From: Bacillus carboniphilus
GTDB lineage: Bacteria > Bacillota > Bacilli > Bacillales > JC228
DNA: 64,000 nucleotides
Assembly (NCBI RefSeq): GCF_039522365.1
Contig: NZ_BAAADJ010000020.1
Span: 1 to 64,000, forward strand
Reading direction: 5' to 3'
Of this stretch, positions 16,854 to 24,247 are shown one piece after another; position 1 is the first letter of the stretch, and each line of letters starts with the position of its first letter. Position numbers and translations under genes: made by a program. The notes under the pieces were generated by a model. That model was not told the DNA's origin. It saw nothing but the letters and a program-made list of their open reading frames with translations, and searched no databases.

Positions 16854-17582
16854 ATGTTTTTCTTTCATAATTTTGAACAAAAACTCTTACAGTTACCTAA
16901 AAAGGAAGTATACCAAAAAGAAGATTTGATGATTGATGACTTTCTATACGCAAAGGACGATAACCTAGAAGTCTTTTGGGCTCCCTTTGAATACATAAAT
17001 CAGGACGCTAAAGTGATTATGCTAGGGATTACCCCTGGATGGACACAAATGCAATTAGCCTATAATTATGTTCGAACGCACATGGATGAGAAACATCGGA
17101 AAACTATGTTGTGTAATGTCAAAAAGCAGGCAAGCTTTGGAGGAAAAGGGATACGAAAGAACCTAATTGAGATGCTTGATGGGATTGGCCTGAATCAGCA
17201 CTTGAATATCAAAAGTTGTTCTGAGCTCTATGAAGATAAAAATGACCTCTTACATTCCTCTTCTACTCTAAGATATCCCGTATTTATCAATAAAAGGAAC
17301 TATACTGGTTCAAGCCCTTCTATGCTTAAGCATCCTTTACTATTAGAGATGATTCATGAATTGTTAGTACCTGAATTTAGAGAAGTGAAAGATGCTTTAA
17401 TTATTCCTGCGGGCAAGGCTGTTTCTGAAGTTCTTCGTTACTTAGTGGAAAAGGGCATGGTTGATAATCAAACGATTCTTTTTGATTTCCCTCATCCGTC
17501 TGGAGCAAATGGACATCGAAAGAAGCAGTATGAAGAAAAGAAAGTGTGGTTTAAAGATACGTTAAAGGGGCATTTCAATTAA
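16854..17582 (+). CDS. Uracil-DNA-glycosylase-fold protein, uncharacterised
   Basis: 242 aa. The segment VIMLGITPGWTQ (about 56-67) resembles the GxxPG motif 1 of the uracil-DNA glycosylase superfamily, and FPHPSGANGHR (about 215-225) resembles its HPS-type motif 3. No 4Fe-4S cysteine set is present. It could be a DNA-repair or nucleic-acid enzyme of this fold, or a non-catalytic relative. AGGAGAG precedes the ATG. It ends 6 bp from a convergent gene, with no terminator visible between them. Confidence 0.6.
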   Translation: MFFFHNFEQKLLQLPKKEVYQKEDLMIDDFLYAKDDNLEVFWAPFEYINQDAKVIMLGITPGWTQMQLAYNYVRTHMDEKHRKTMLCNVKKQASFGGKGIRKNLIEMLDGIGLNQHLNIKSCSELYEDKNDLLHSSSTLRYPVFINKRNYTGSSPSMLKHPLLLEMIHELLVPEFREVKDALIIPAGKAVSEVLRYLVEKGMVDNQTILFDFPHPSGANGHRKKQYEEKKVWFKDTLKGHFN

Positions 17583-17588
17583 AAATCA

Positions 17589-17918
17589 TTAGCCAAAGTA
17601 AACTCTTACCCTACCTTCCTTTTGTGCTGTGGCTAGACAGTTTTTTATAAAAATCAGGATTTGTTTTTGATCCCATCCTATAGAATCATTATTTAACTGA
17701 GAGACATCCTTTTTGTATAAGGTATAATAGGTCCTCAAAGCCTTTTCAATCTGCTCTACTGTAAAAGTAGTACTACCCCCTGAACCACTAACTCCTGCAT
17801 AAAACATCTCTGCCTCGAGTAACCGGTATAGGATGGTGGCATTATAATTACCCATGCTAAAACGAGCATAAGCAATTTCTGCTCCTGCTTTATTAATTCC
17901 ATAAATATCATGACCCAT
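17589..17918 (-). CDS. Hypothetical protein, 109 aa
   Basis: I start it at MGHDIYGINK because AAGGAGG sits 8 nt upstream of that ATG; longer forms have no ribosome site. It is soluble and mixed alpha/beta, with a glycine/serine-rich loop (GVSGSGGSTTF, about 43-53) that looks like a flexible link between two helical halves. No catalytic motif is recognised. It lies between a UDG-like gene (convergent) and rlmCD. The 280 bp upstream contains no convincing gene. Confidence 0.65.
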   Translation of the reverse strand: MGHDIYGINKAGAEIAYARFSMGNYNATILYRLLEAEMFYAGVSGSGGSTTFTVEQIEKALRTYYTLYKKDVSQLNNDSIGWDQKQILIFIKNCLATAQKEGRVRVYFG

Positions 17919-18198
17919 TAATTCATCCTCCTTCATTTGTAATCATTTTTTAATGGATACGTTAACTTTGCAAGTAAATAAGATACTGAAGTAAGTGGGT
18001 GTTCGTGTAGTAACGAAAAGGTACGTTGAGAAGTTGTCCAAAAATTTGGGATACGAGGTTCAAGGTAGAGAAAACGCAGAGTGTTAGGCAGGAAAAAACT
18101 GGTTGTACCATTAATTTTCCATAATCTATTAAACTTGTCAATAATAATAATTCGACAAACCCATTTGTTACCCATTCATACTGAATAGAAGCAGGCCC

Positions 18199-19593
18199 TT
18201 AACGGATGCCTGCTTCTTCTTTTAAAACTAATTGCGATACGCACTCAACATGTCCCGTCTGTGGGAACATATCTACCGGCTGCACTTCAAGTGTATGGTA
18301 GCCACCGTCTTCTAGAATCCTTAAATCCCTTGCAAGAGTCGCTGGATCACAGGAAACATACACTACTTTTTTTGGCTTCATTTTTATGATGGTTTCTAGT
18401 AGAGACGCATCACAACCTTTACGAGGTGGGTCCACAACAAGGACATCAGCACGGACTCCATTGTCATACCACTCAGGGATGACTTCTTCTGCTTTTCCCA
18501 CTGCGAACTCTACTTTGTCTTGGAGGGAGTTCAACTCAGCATTTGCTTTTGCATCCTCAATAGCTTCCGGCACAATTTCAACACCGTACACTTTCTTTGC
18601 CTTTTGTGCCAAAAACAGGGAGATGGTTCCGATTCCACAGTATGCGTCTATCACCGTTTCTTCTCCTGATAAACCTGCATATTCAAGCGCCTTTCCATAC
18701 AGAACTTCCGTCTGTTCTGGATTGACCTGGTAGAAAGATTTAGCCGAAATCGCAAATTTGATATCTCCGATGTTGTCATAAATGACATCTCGGCCCCAAA
18801 GGACACGTGTTTCTTCACCTAAAATGACATTTGTACGTTTACTGTTGACGTTCTGAACGATTGATTTTACACCTGGCACTTTATCAATAATCTCTTGTAC
18901 AATTTGCTTACGGTTAGGAAGGTCCTTTGTCATCGTAACCAGAACAACCATCACTTCTTCAGTGGCTTGTCCGATTCTCGCCATAATATGCCGAAGTGTT
19001 CCCTTATGTTTCTTTTCGTCGTAAGCTTGAATTCCGTATTGATCACATATTTCTTTGACAGCTTGGATAACCTCATCGTTCTTTTCCTTCTGGATAATAC
19101 AACGATCCATATTGATGATGTCATGGCTTCTCTTTTGATAAAATCCGGCAATCAGACCGCCTTCTCGCATGCCAACTGGGACTTGTGCTTTATTTCTGTA
19201 TTTCCACGGATCCTTCATACCAAGAACAGGGTGGACCGGAACATCTGGGAGCTTCCCGATTCTAGTCATGACGTCACGAACATGTTTTTCTTTTGCTTTT
19301 AGCTGACCTTCATAGCTTAGGTGTTGTAAAGAGCACCCACCACATTGATGATACACGGGACAAGGTGGAGCTACCCTGTCTGGACTTTCTTCATAAATGT
19401 CAATGATACGTCCGAATCCGTATCCTTTTTGAACTTTTGTTACTTTGATTTTGGCTTTTTCACCTGGCAATGCTTGAGGTACAAAGAGTGGATATCCTTC
19501 AACCTTTGCCACTCCCGCCCCATCGTGGGTTAAGTCTTCAAAGGTAACATCTATATATTCATTTTTTTCAACAGGCGCTGGCTGCTTACTCAT
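18199..19593 (-). CDS. rlmCD: 23S rRNA (uracil-5-)-methyltransferase RlmCD
   Basis: 464 aa. N-terminal TRAM domain ([20 protein letters not shown], about 13-32), 4Fe-4S cysteines in [10 protein letters not shown] plus DRCII, SAM site [10 protein letters not shown], motif VVDPPRKGC and catalytic [12 protein letters not shown]. In B. subtilis the orthologue YefA methylates U747 and U1939 of 23S rRNA and sits right after dgkB. Here dgkB is about 22 kb away, so a large segment lies between them. A perfect 22-bp palindrome lies 25 bp upstream of the start. Confidence 0.93.
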   Translation of the reverse strand: MSKQPAPVEKNEYIDVTFEDLTHDGAGVAKVEGYPLFVPQALPGEKAKIKVTKVQKGYGFGRIIDIYEESPDRVAPPCPVYHQCGGCSLQHLSYEGQLKAKEKHVRDVMTRIGKLPDVPVHPVLGMKDPWKYRNKAQVPVGMREGGLIAGFYQKRSHDIINMDRCIIQKEKNDEVIQAVKEICDQYGIQAYDEKKHKGTLRHIMARIGQATEEVMVVLVTMTKDLPNRKQIVQEIIDKVPGVKSIVQNVNSKRTNVILGEETRVLWGRDVIYDNIGDIKFAISAKSFYQVNPEQTEVLYGKALEYAGLSGEETVIDAYCGIGTISLFLAQKAKKVYGVEIVPEAIEDAKANAELNSLQDKVEFAVGKAEEVIPEWYDNGVRADVLVVDPPRKGCDASLLETIIKMKPKKVVYVSCDPATLARDLRILEDGGYHTLEVQPVDMFPQTGHVECVSQLVLKEEAGIR

Positions 19594-19618
19594 TTGAATC
19601 TTCCTTTAAGTTAAAATG

Positions 19619-19640
19619 TTTAAACAAACGTTTGTTTAAA
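19619..19640. promoter_or_regulatory. Perfect 22-bp palindrome in the rlmCD promoter region
   Basis: Each half reads TTTAAACAAAC, meeting its exact complement with no spacer. The AAACAAACGTTTGTTT core is a classic TetR-family operator shape. It lies 25-47 bp upstream of the rlmCD start codon, where a repressor would block transcription. No TetR-type gene is in the window. Confidence 0.7.
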
Positions 19641-19806
19641 TGACGCTATTCATTGTACCATAAGGCTTTAGAAGTTTGGCTATGTAAAACTTATACTTTA
19701 ATCAGTATACCCTTATTGGGGTGAAGACAGTAGGGAATGTCCTCATATTTGATTTTGTATCCGTGTTTGAACTATGATTATCATAAATGATACTAATGGG
19801 CGAAGG

Positions 19807-19836
19807 TGGGACAATGAAACCTGTCCCCCTGTCCCA
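19807..19836. repeat. GGGACA/TGTCCC dispersed hairpin, copy 2
   Basis: Plus-strand blocks TGGGACA, ACCTGTCCCC and TGTCCCA match copies at 3666 and 24094. It sits directly before the AAAGGAGG site of the HTH regulator, so it would be in that gene's 5' leader. Confidence 0.75.
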
Positions 19837-19851
19837 GAAAGGAGGCTGATT

Positions 19852-20403
19852 GTGAAGAAATCTGAATCGAAGTTGGATTTGTTATTACATCCTGTACGGA
19901 TGCGGATTGTTCAGTGTTTGGCTGGTGGTAAGCAGCGCACTCCTCAAGAGATGTCCTCGATATTAAATGATGTCCCTCCTGCTACTTTATATCGACATAT
20001 TAACAAATTGGCCCACGCTGAGCTTTTAGACGTTGTGGAGGAGCGGCCCATTAGAGGAACAGTGGAAAGGGTTTATACACTTTCAGCTGAAAATTCACAT
20101 GTTCATCCCGAGGAATTGGCCAATTTGTCAAAGGAAGACCACGTGAAGTATTTTACTGGCTTTTTAACTCATCTTATGATGGATTTTGAGCAATATTTAC
20201 AGCGTGACCATGTTGACTTTATTCAGGATGGTGTAGGCTATCGACAAATATTAATCAATTTGAGTGACGAAGAACTAATAGAGTTTGGACAGAAAATGAA
20301 TGAATTTTTACAATCCAAAATCAACAACCAGCCTGGTGAAGGGCGAACTTTACGAAAAATCTCTAGTATCATTATTCCTTCTGATGACCCTTCTTCTGAA
20401 TAA
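19852..20403 (+). CDS. ArsR-like winged-helix transcriptional regulator
   Basis: 183 aa starting at GTG, chosen because AAAGGAGG lies 6 nt upstream; the longer frame would start inside the GGGACA repeat. Residues about 8-70 form a winged helix (LLLHPVRMRIVQCL, then TPQEMSSILNDVPPATLYRH as the recognition helix). The C-terminal 100 residues are helical and acidic and may bind a ligand or dimerise. Its target is unknown. A structured dispersed repeat follows in place of an ordinary terminator. Confidence 0.8.
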   Translation: MKKSESKLDLLLHPVRMRIVQCLAGGKQRTPQEMSSILNDVPPATLYRHINKLAHAELLDVVEERPIRGTVERVYTLSAENSHVHPEELANLSKEDHVKYFTGFLTHLMMDFEQYLQRDHVDFIQDGVGYRQILINLSDEELIEFGQKMNEFLQSKINNQPGEGRTLRKISSIIIPSDDPSSE

Positions 20404-20415
20404 TAATAATTACAC

Positions 20416-20597
20416 AGAACAAATGCGCAAGCGCCTCGATCAGCCCCGACAAGCACAAGACAAGCCGGCGAGAAGGTTGCTTTTTAACCTTCTTGACGGA
20501 TTGGCTTGTGACCTCGAGGGGCTAGGCGCTGGAGCTGGCCGGAGACCCATTTCATGCAAAGTTATACACAAGCGGCGATTTTATAATTTCCTAAACA
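20416..20597. repeat. Structured dispersed repeat element, copy A
   Basis: About 180 nt, GC-richer than its surroundings. Nested complementary blocks (AGCGCC/GGCGCT, CAGCCCC/GGGGCTA, GACAAGCC/GGCTTGT, AGAAGGTT/AACCTTCT) imply a branched cruciform or RNA. Its ends (AACAAATGCGCAAGCGC and TATAATTTCCTAAACA) match the copy at 47652-47855, whose middle is different. Confidence 0.85.
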
Positions 20598-20601
20598 CAC
20601 C

Positions 20602-20632
20602 AAAAATGCGGCTGCCTGAATGACAGCCGCAT
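20602..20632 (-). terminator. Terminator of the first YjcZ-like gene
   Basis: Minus-strand stem ATGCGGCTG / CAGCCGCAT followed by five T, about 30 nt past the stop of the gene at 20662. Confidence 0.8.
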
Positions 20633-20661
20633 TGATATGGTTCACCCTTACCTAGCTTATA

Positions 20662-20790
20662 TTAGCTAAAGCAAATGCAACCAACAATAACTAGTAGGAT
20701 AAACAATACAACAATTAGCACGAAGCTATTGTTACCGGAGTAAGCTCCTCCTACGTTGTTGTAACCGTTATAACCATAACCACACCACAT
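20662..20790 (-). CDS. YjcZ/SscA-like small sporulation protein, 42 aa
   Basis: Short protein MWCGYGYNGYNN followed by a Gly/Ser/Asn linker and a hydrophobic tail with the FVLIVVLFILLVIVG signature of YjcZ-family sporulation proteins. It is probably membrane associated and made late in sporulation. GGGAGGTG lies 7 nt upstream of the ATG. The family includes SscA, needed for spore coat assembly in B. subtilis. It is followed by a terminator. Confidence 0.85.
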   Translation of the reverse strand: MWCGYGYNGYNNVGGAYSGNNSFVLIVVLFILLVIVGCICFS

Positions 20791-21092
20791 ACATGTTCAC
20801 CTCCCGAACACTTTCTACATTATCGTACGCAGTATTGGGACAATCTGCGTCGGACAAACGTTTAATTTTCTTAAAATATTGGGACTTTTTTATATCCTCT
20901 TTATTCCAAAATTCAACCACCACTGGCGTATCTGTATTAACCTAGTTGTTTTTCTACTTCATTCCAATAGTCAGTGGAAATTACTGAGAAGTTCTCACAC
21001 GAACTTCATGAAGTCGTTGTATTAGGCGGTGCAAGCCTTATTTATCTGTTCCCGATCTTCACACAAAGGAGATGCCAAACTAAAGTTCAACA
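20791..21092. other. Intergenic gap between two YjcZ-like genes
   Basis: About 300 bases with no recognisable gene, hairpin or strong promoter. A CGTACGATA about 30 nt before the ribosome site of the first YjcZ-like gene resembles a SigK -10 (one mismatch), but the -35 is not right. Confidence 0.5.
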
Positions 21093-21185
21093 TTAAAACC
21101 AGCCGTAGTTCGTACCAACAATAATCAACAAGATGAAAAGAACTACAATTAGTGGAAAGAAAAAGTTATTCTCGCTGTGTCCCAT
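21093..21185 (-). CDS. YjcZ-like small sporulation protein, 30 aa
   Basis: MGHSENNFFF followed by PLIVVLFILLIIVG, the YjcZ-type hydrophobic signature, ending TNYGWF. TAGGAGGTGG lies 7 nt before the ATG. A SigK-type promoter (21216-21242) is correctly placed upstream, fitting late mother-cell expression. Together with the 42-aa gene at 20662 it forms a pair of paralogous tiny membrane proteins likely to be part of the spore coat. Confidence 0.85.
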   Translation of the reverse strand: MGHSENNFFFPLIVVLFILLIIVGTNYGWF

Positions 21186-21215
21186 AAATTCCACCTCCTA
21201 AAAGTAAGCTCACCC

Positions 21216-21242
21216 TATCATATGTCCAAGCCCCCAATATGT
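21216..21242 (-). promoter_or_regulatory. SigK-type promoter of the 30-aa YjcZ-like gene
   Basis: AC, 16 bp, then CATATGATA, an exact match to the SigK pattern AC-N16-CATAnnnTA, about 30 nt before the start codon. Confidence 0.65.
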
Positions 21243-21306
21243 TTGGGACAAGGGTGGAGATTGATAAAATTAGGCGCAAATATTGGAGCCTATATTTGTC
21301 CATGAT

Positions 21307-21337
21307 AAAAATACGTAGGAACAATTATGTCCCTACG
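21307..21337 (-). terminator. Terminator downstream of the YnfA-like gene
   Basis: Minus-strand 10-bp stem (CGTAGGGACA / TGTTCCTACG) followed by TATTTTT. It begins inside the stop codon of an in-frame 34-codon extension that follows the YnfA stop. Confidence 0.8.
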
Positions 21338-21437
21338 CTTGGTTTGCTGTTAATAAAGCTAAAGAGCCTACAATGAGAATATTCTTTAACCAATTGATTG
21401 TATATTCTTCCTTTTTATAAAGTTTTTCTGTTTCGAA

Positions 21438-21773
21438 TCATGAACGCGGAGCAAACAACATTACCGAAACACCCACGATACAGATTCCAGCTCCTACCCA
21501 ATCGTACGCATCAGGTGTTTTTCTATCTATTCCCCATCCCCATAAAACGGATAAAACGATAAAAACTCCACCGTAGGCAGCATACACTCTACCAAAGGAT
21601 GGGAAATATTGGAAGGTTGCGATTACACCATATAACACTAAAGCTAAACCTCCACTTACTCCCCAATAGAAAGGTTTGCCTTCTCTTAACCATAACCAAA
21701 TTAAATAGCCGCCACCAATCTCAGTTAACCCTGCTAGAATAAATAAAACAAGTGCACTAATAATGAAAATCAC
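21438..21773 (-). CDS. YnfA/UPF0060 family membrane protein
   Basis: 111 aa with four hydrophobic spans. The [19 protein letters not shown] motif (about 15-33) and the C-terminal [19 protein letters not shown] are typical of the UPF0060/YnfA family of small-multidrug-resistance-like membrane proteins. Length is normal for the family. It appears to start at GTG, with AGGA so close that initiation is uncertain. After its TGA the same frame stays open for 34 codons up to the terminator (see findings). Confidence 0.88.
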   Translation of the reverse strand: MIFIISALVLFILAGLTEIGGGYLIWLWLREGKPFYWGVSGGLALVLYGVIATFQYFPSFGRVYAAYGGVFIVLSVLWGWGIDRKTPDAYDWVGAGICIVGVSVMLFAPRS

Positions 21774-21844
21774 ATCCTGTTAAAGTACTTTATCTATATT
21801 TATTTATAACTTACACTAGCTATGGAAATTCTGGAATAACGCAG

Positions 21845-21879
21845 TAAAAAAGTGCATTTTCCGTCTTGGAAAACACACT
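21845..21879 (-). terminator. Terminator of the ECF-VOC gene
   Basis: Minus-strand 12-bp stem (AGTGTGTTTTCC / GGAAAATGCACT) followed by six T, right after the stop codon at 21897. Confidence 0.92.
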
Positions 21880-21896
21880 CACTTTTTAACCAAATA

Positions 21897-22892
21897 CTAT
21901 TCTTGGCCAAGATGAGTAACGTTTGTTGCAGATAATAAATTCCCATCTGGGTCCTCAAAACCAAAGCCACCTTTTGTTGATCCTGGGAAGAAGTTTAGAT
22001 CCGTAACCTTCACACCCTCTTGCTTTAAATAGGAATGGAATCGCTCAAGATCTTGGATAAAAAAATCTATCGTACTATGGATTACACCCGTGTTGGTATT
22101 TTTAAAGTGAAGGCGACTGCTATCATCTGTTTGCACAAGATAAAGAGTTGGCACTCCTATCCGACTTGGGCCCTGAAGATGTAGCATGGCGGCATGTTCG
22201 TCTTGATGGACAGCCTTAATTCCTAATATCTTGCTATACCAAGCTACTGATTGTTCTACATTCGAAACAGGTATTTCAATCGTTGCAATTCGAGGAACAA
22301 TTCTCCACATAACTTCTTCTTCAAACTCTTTGCCCATTCGTTTATGATCAAATGATTTTTCCATACCATCTAACAGCTCCTTTTTTAATTTGGCTTTGGC
22401 CCTTCTTAATCTACTTTCTATCGCACTGTGAGAAATTTGAAGTAGTTTCCCGATTTCTTTAGCTGTGTAACCAGATATATAATTTAAGATAATGGCGATT
22501 CTGTATTTGTCTTCTAGTTGGTCAAGGGCATCCCAAATAAAATCTTTCACGCTGTCATGGAAGGATACCTCACCGGAGCTATGGGCGTCATGATAGATTG
22601 TTTCTTCTTGTATTCGTGCCTTTTTTCTTAATACATCCATACATTGATTTCTAGTAATGGTCATTAACCAGCTAGAAAATTTATCACCTTCACCCAGCTG
22701 TGCTAACTTCAACCACGCTTTAACAAACACTTCCTGCGCGATATCCTCCGCTTGATACGAATCTCTCATTTTACTGAAAGCCACTGAATAAACAAGATTA
22801 GAATATCTATGGACTAACTCCGCATAGGCATCATAGTTTCCATGTAATGATTGGGTGACAAGCTCCCTGTCCGTACTATCTTTAAAACTCAT
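21897..22892 (-). CDS. ECF sigma factor with a C-terminal VOC (glyoxalase-like) domain
   Basis: 331 aa. Residues about 10-85 are sigma region 2 (YAELVHRYSNLVYSVAF; AEDIAQEVFVKAW), and about 125-180 are region 4 (YRIAIILNYISGYTAKEIGK; SHSAIESRLRRAKAKLK). After a short linker, residues about 205-328 form a vicinal-oxygen-chelate domain (ATIEIPVSNVEQSVAWYSKI; GFGFEDPDGNLL). ECF factors with C-terminal regulatory domains often lack an anti-sigma gene, as here. The VOC domain may bind a small molecule or metal and control activity. AAAGGAGG lies before the paired ATG codons; I use the second. A free-standing VOC gene lies upstream. Confidence 0.88.
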   Translation of the reverse strand: MSFKDSTDRELVTQSLHGNYDAYAELVHRYSNLVYSVAFSKMRDSYQAEDIAQEVFVKAWLKLAQLGEGDKFSSWLMTITRNQCMDVLRKKARIQEETIYHDAHSSGEVSFHDSVKDFIWDALDQLEDKYRIAIILNYISGYTAKEIGKLLQISHSAIESRLRRAKAKLKKELLDGMEKSFDHKRMGKEFEEEVMWRIVPRIATIEIPVSNVEQSVAWYSKILGIKAVHQDEHAAMLHLQGPSRIGVPTLYLVQTDDSSRLHFKNTNTGVIHSTIDFFIQDLERFHSYLKQEGVKVTDLNFFPGSTKGGFGFEDPDGNLLSATNVTHLGQE

Positions 22893-22964
22893 CATTACCC
22901 TCCTTTCAACTATATAGACGTAGGTAAACATCTGAAACTGTCATGATTTGATAGAATTTTTCAC

Positions 22965-22996
22965 AAAAAAGGAGAGGACTGAGATCCTCCCTTTTT
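22965..22996. terminator. Bidirectional terminator-like hairpin
   Basis: A stem of GAGGA/TCCTC extended by AGG/CCT across one bulge, with A6 on one side and T5 on the other. It follows the SDR remnant on the minus strand. Confidence 0.7.
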
Positions 22997-23004
22997 CCGG
23001 CCAT

Positions 23005-23220
23005 TTAACCCCTTCTAAATCCACCTTCTGAATGGATTACCTTTCCCGTTATCCACCCCGCCTCATCACTAACCAGAAAAGAGATTAGATTTGCGACTTC
23101 CTTTGGCAAACCAATTCAGGAAAGATAAAAATTCAGTTCAATTCCCTCTGCCATCGATTTATCACTTTCATACATTTTTGTGCAAAGTTCCCCGTAATAA
23201 TCGGTCACTGTGATTTCTCC
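23005..23220 (-). pseudogene. Remnant of a short-chain dehydrogenase/reductase
   Basis: Read on the minus strand, 23005-23115 encodes GLPKEVANLISFLVSDEAGW followed by ITGKVIHSEGGFRRG and a stop, the typical C-terminus of a FabG-like SDR. Just upstream, ITVTDYYGELCTKMYESDKS and MAEGIE fit the preceding SDR region but end at a TGA in a different frame, so there is at least one frameshift. The catalytic and nucleotide-binding parts are absent. It is a decayed 3' fragment. Confidence 0.75.
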
Positions 23221-23229
23221 CCATATCCC

Positions 23230-23601
23230 TTAATTTGTCCACTCTAGTATTTCAATCCGATTTCCGAACGGATCCCATATATAAATTCGGTCCGCTCCCG
23301 GTAGTTTATCATCTTTTTGATAGTTTACATTTTTGTCTTCTAAGTGGTTTATAAACGCGCTTAAATTATTCATAGAGAACGCAGGATGTGCCTTTTTGGC
23401 TGGTCCAAATGGCTCTTCAATCCCAATATGAATTTGGATGGACTCTGTTTGAAACCAGGCTCCTCCATTTTTCTTTAATTCTTCAGGCTTTTCGATTTCC
23501 TGAAAACCTAATATCCCCTGATAAAACTCTCTCGCCTTTTCTTCGGATCCCTTTGGTGCAGCCAATTGAACGTGATCAATTGATTTAAATAAAAAACCCA
23601 T
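23230..23601 (-). CDS. VOC family protein (glyoxalase/bleomycin-resistance fold)
   Basis: 123 aa from MGFLFKSIDH. It has two beta-alpha-beta-beta-beta halves (IDHVQLAAPKGSEEKAREFY; AFINHLEDKNVNY) and closes with DRIYIWDPFGNRIEILEW. His at the first metal position and Glu at the last suggest a possible metal site. Upstream of the chosen ATG, AAAAGGGG is about 9 nt away; the earlier ATG overlaps it. The substrate is unknown. It sits beside the ECF-VOC fusion and the SDR remnant, so the region may once have been a small detoxification locus. Confidence 0.82.
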   Translation of the reverse strand: MGFLFKSIDHVQLAAPKGSEEKAREFYQGILGFQEIEKPEELKKNGGAWFQTESIQIHIGIEEPFGPAKKAHPAFSMNNLSAFINHLEDKNVNYQKDDKLPGADRIYIWDPFGNRIEILEWTN

Positions 23602-23710
23602 CTGCCTCATCCCCTTTTCTACTCTTTATTATATAAGAGAGTGGTAGGGATTCCTATTACTGTAAAATTATTTAAGCTTATAAGCTTTACTTATATTTAA
23701 TATTAAACAC

Positions 23711-23780
23711 AAAAAAAGCCCCCATTATAATGGGAGCCAGAAAAAGGGGGAATACACATTGGTAGTATTACTATTGCCGG
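23711..23780 (-). repeat. Hairpin module copy 1 flanking periodic array 2
   Basis: Minus-strand terminator-type hairpin GCTCCCATTATAATGGGGGC with seven T (23711-23737), next to a GGGGGAATACA...TATTACTATT segment. The same arrangement recurs at 24128-24208. No gene ends upstream of this copy, so what it terminates is unclear. Confidence 0.7.
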
Positions 23781-23907
23781 TTTGGGTTCGTTTTATACAT
23801 TAAAATGATAGTTTTCTTGAATTTGTGTTAAACAGTGATGTCATGAGCTTTTACTGGAGCAAATTTAATGAAAACCGGCTTTTGAGGTTGCTAGTTTGCC
23901 TAGATTT

Positions 23908-24078
23908 CGGAACTTGGCAGGCTGTTTTCAGAACTGGGCATTACTTTTCCAGAAGTAAGAACGGATTATTCGGAAGTTTTTAGCTCTTTTCAGAAGTTTA
24001 TTATGATTTTTCAGAAGTTATAACATATATCAGAACTTAGACTGTTTTTTCAGAACTAAGTGAGCGGTTATCCGAACT
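23908..24078. repeat. Intergenic 19-21-bp periodic array 2 (core TTTCAGAA(C/G)T)
   Basis: Cores of the form CAGAACT, CAGAAGT or CGGAAGT start at 23908, 23929, 23950, 23971, 23991, 24012, 24031, 24051 and 24072. Most are preceded by a run of three or more T. Spacings are 21, 21, 21, 20, 21, 19, 20 and 21 bp. The spacing breaks reading frame, so it is not coding. It lies between the VOC gene and floT. Confidence 0.9.
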
Positions 24079-24093
24079 CAGTCAGGATCCAAC

Positions 24094-24123
24094 TGGGACA
24101 CTAAACCTGTCCCCTCTGTCCCA
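24094..24123. repeat. GGGACA/TGTCCC dispersed hairpin, copy 3
   Basis: Plus-strand blocks TGGGACA, ACCTGTCCCC and TGTCCCA, as in copies 1 and 2. It lies directly between periodic array 2 and the floT terminator. Confidence 0.75.
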
Positions 24124-24127
24124 CCAC

Positions 24128-24208
24128 AAAAAAATGCAGACCTCTGATGGAGGTCTGCCCAGTCAATATATTCTAGGGGGAATACATTTTCTTTATTACT
24201 ATTCCCCG
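24128..24208 (-). terminator. floT terminator plus upstream hairpin (module copy 2)
   Basis: The terminator stem pairs GCAGACCTCC with GGAGGTCTGC and is followed by seven T (24128-24158). Just before it on the minus strand lies a second stem, GGGGAATA/TATTCCCC (24176-24208). Both sit in the floT 3' untranslated region. Confidence 0.88.
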
Positions 24209-24247
24209 TTTTTCATAGATTTATACATGCATCTTACAATTTTCCTT

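Noticed and set aside
17933-18175. 80-codon minus-strand frame between rlmCD and the 109-aa gene
   Set aside because: No ribosome site, composition unlike a Bacillus protein, and it ends inside the ribosome site of the next gene.
18186-18222. Hairpin AGAAGCAGGC/GCCTGCTTCT at the rlmCD 3' end as a terminator
   Set aside because: It overlaps the last codons and has no T-run on the minus strand; the T-rich side is on the untranscribed strand, so I could not support it as the rlmCD terminator.
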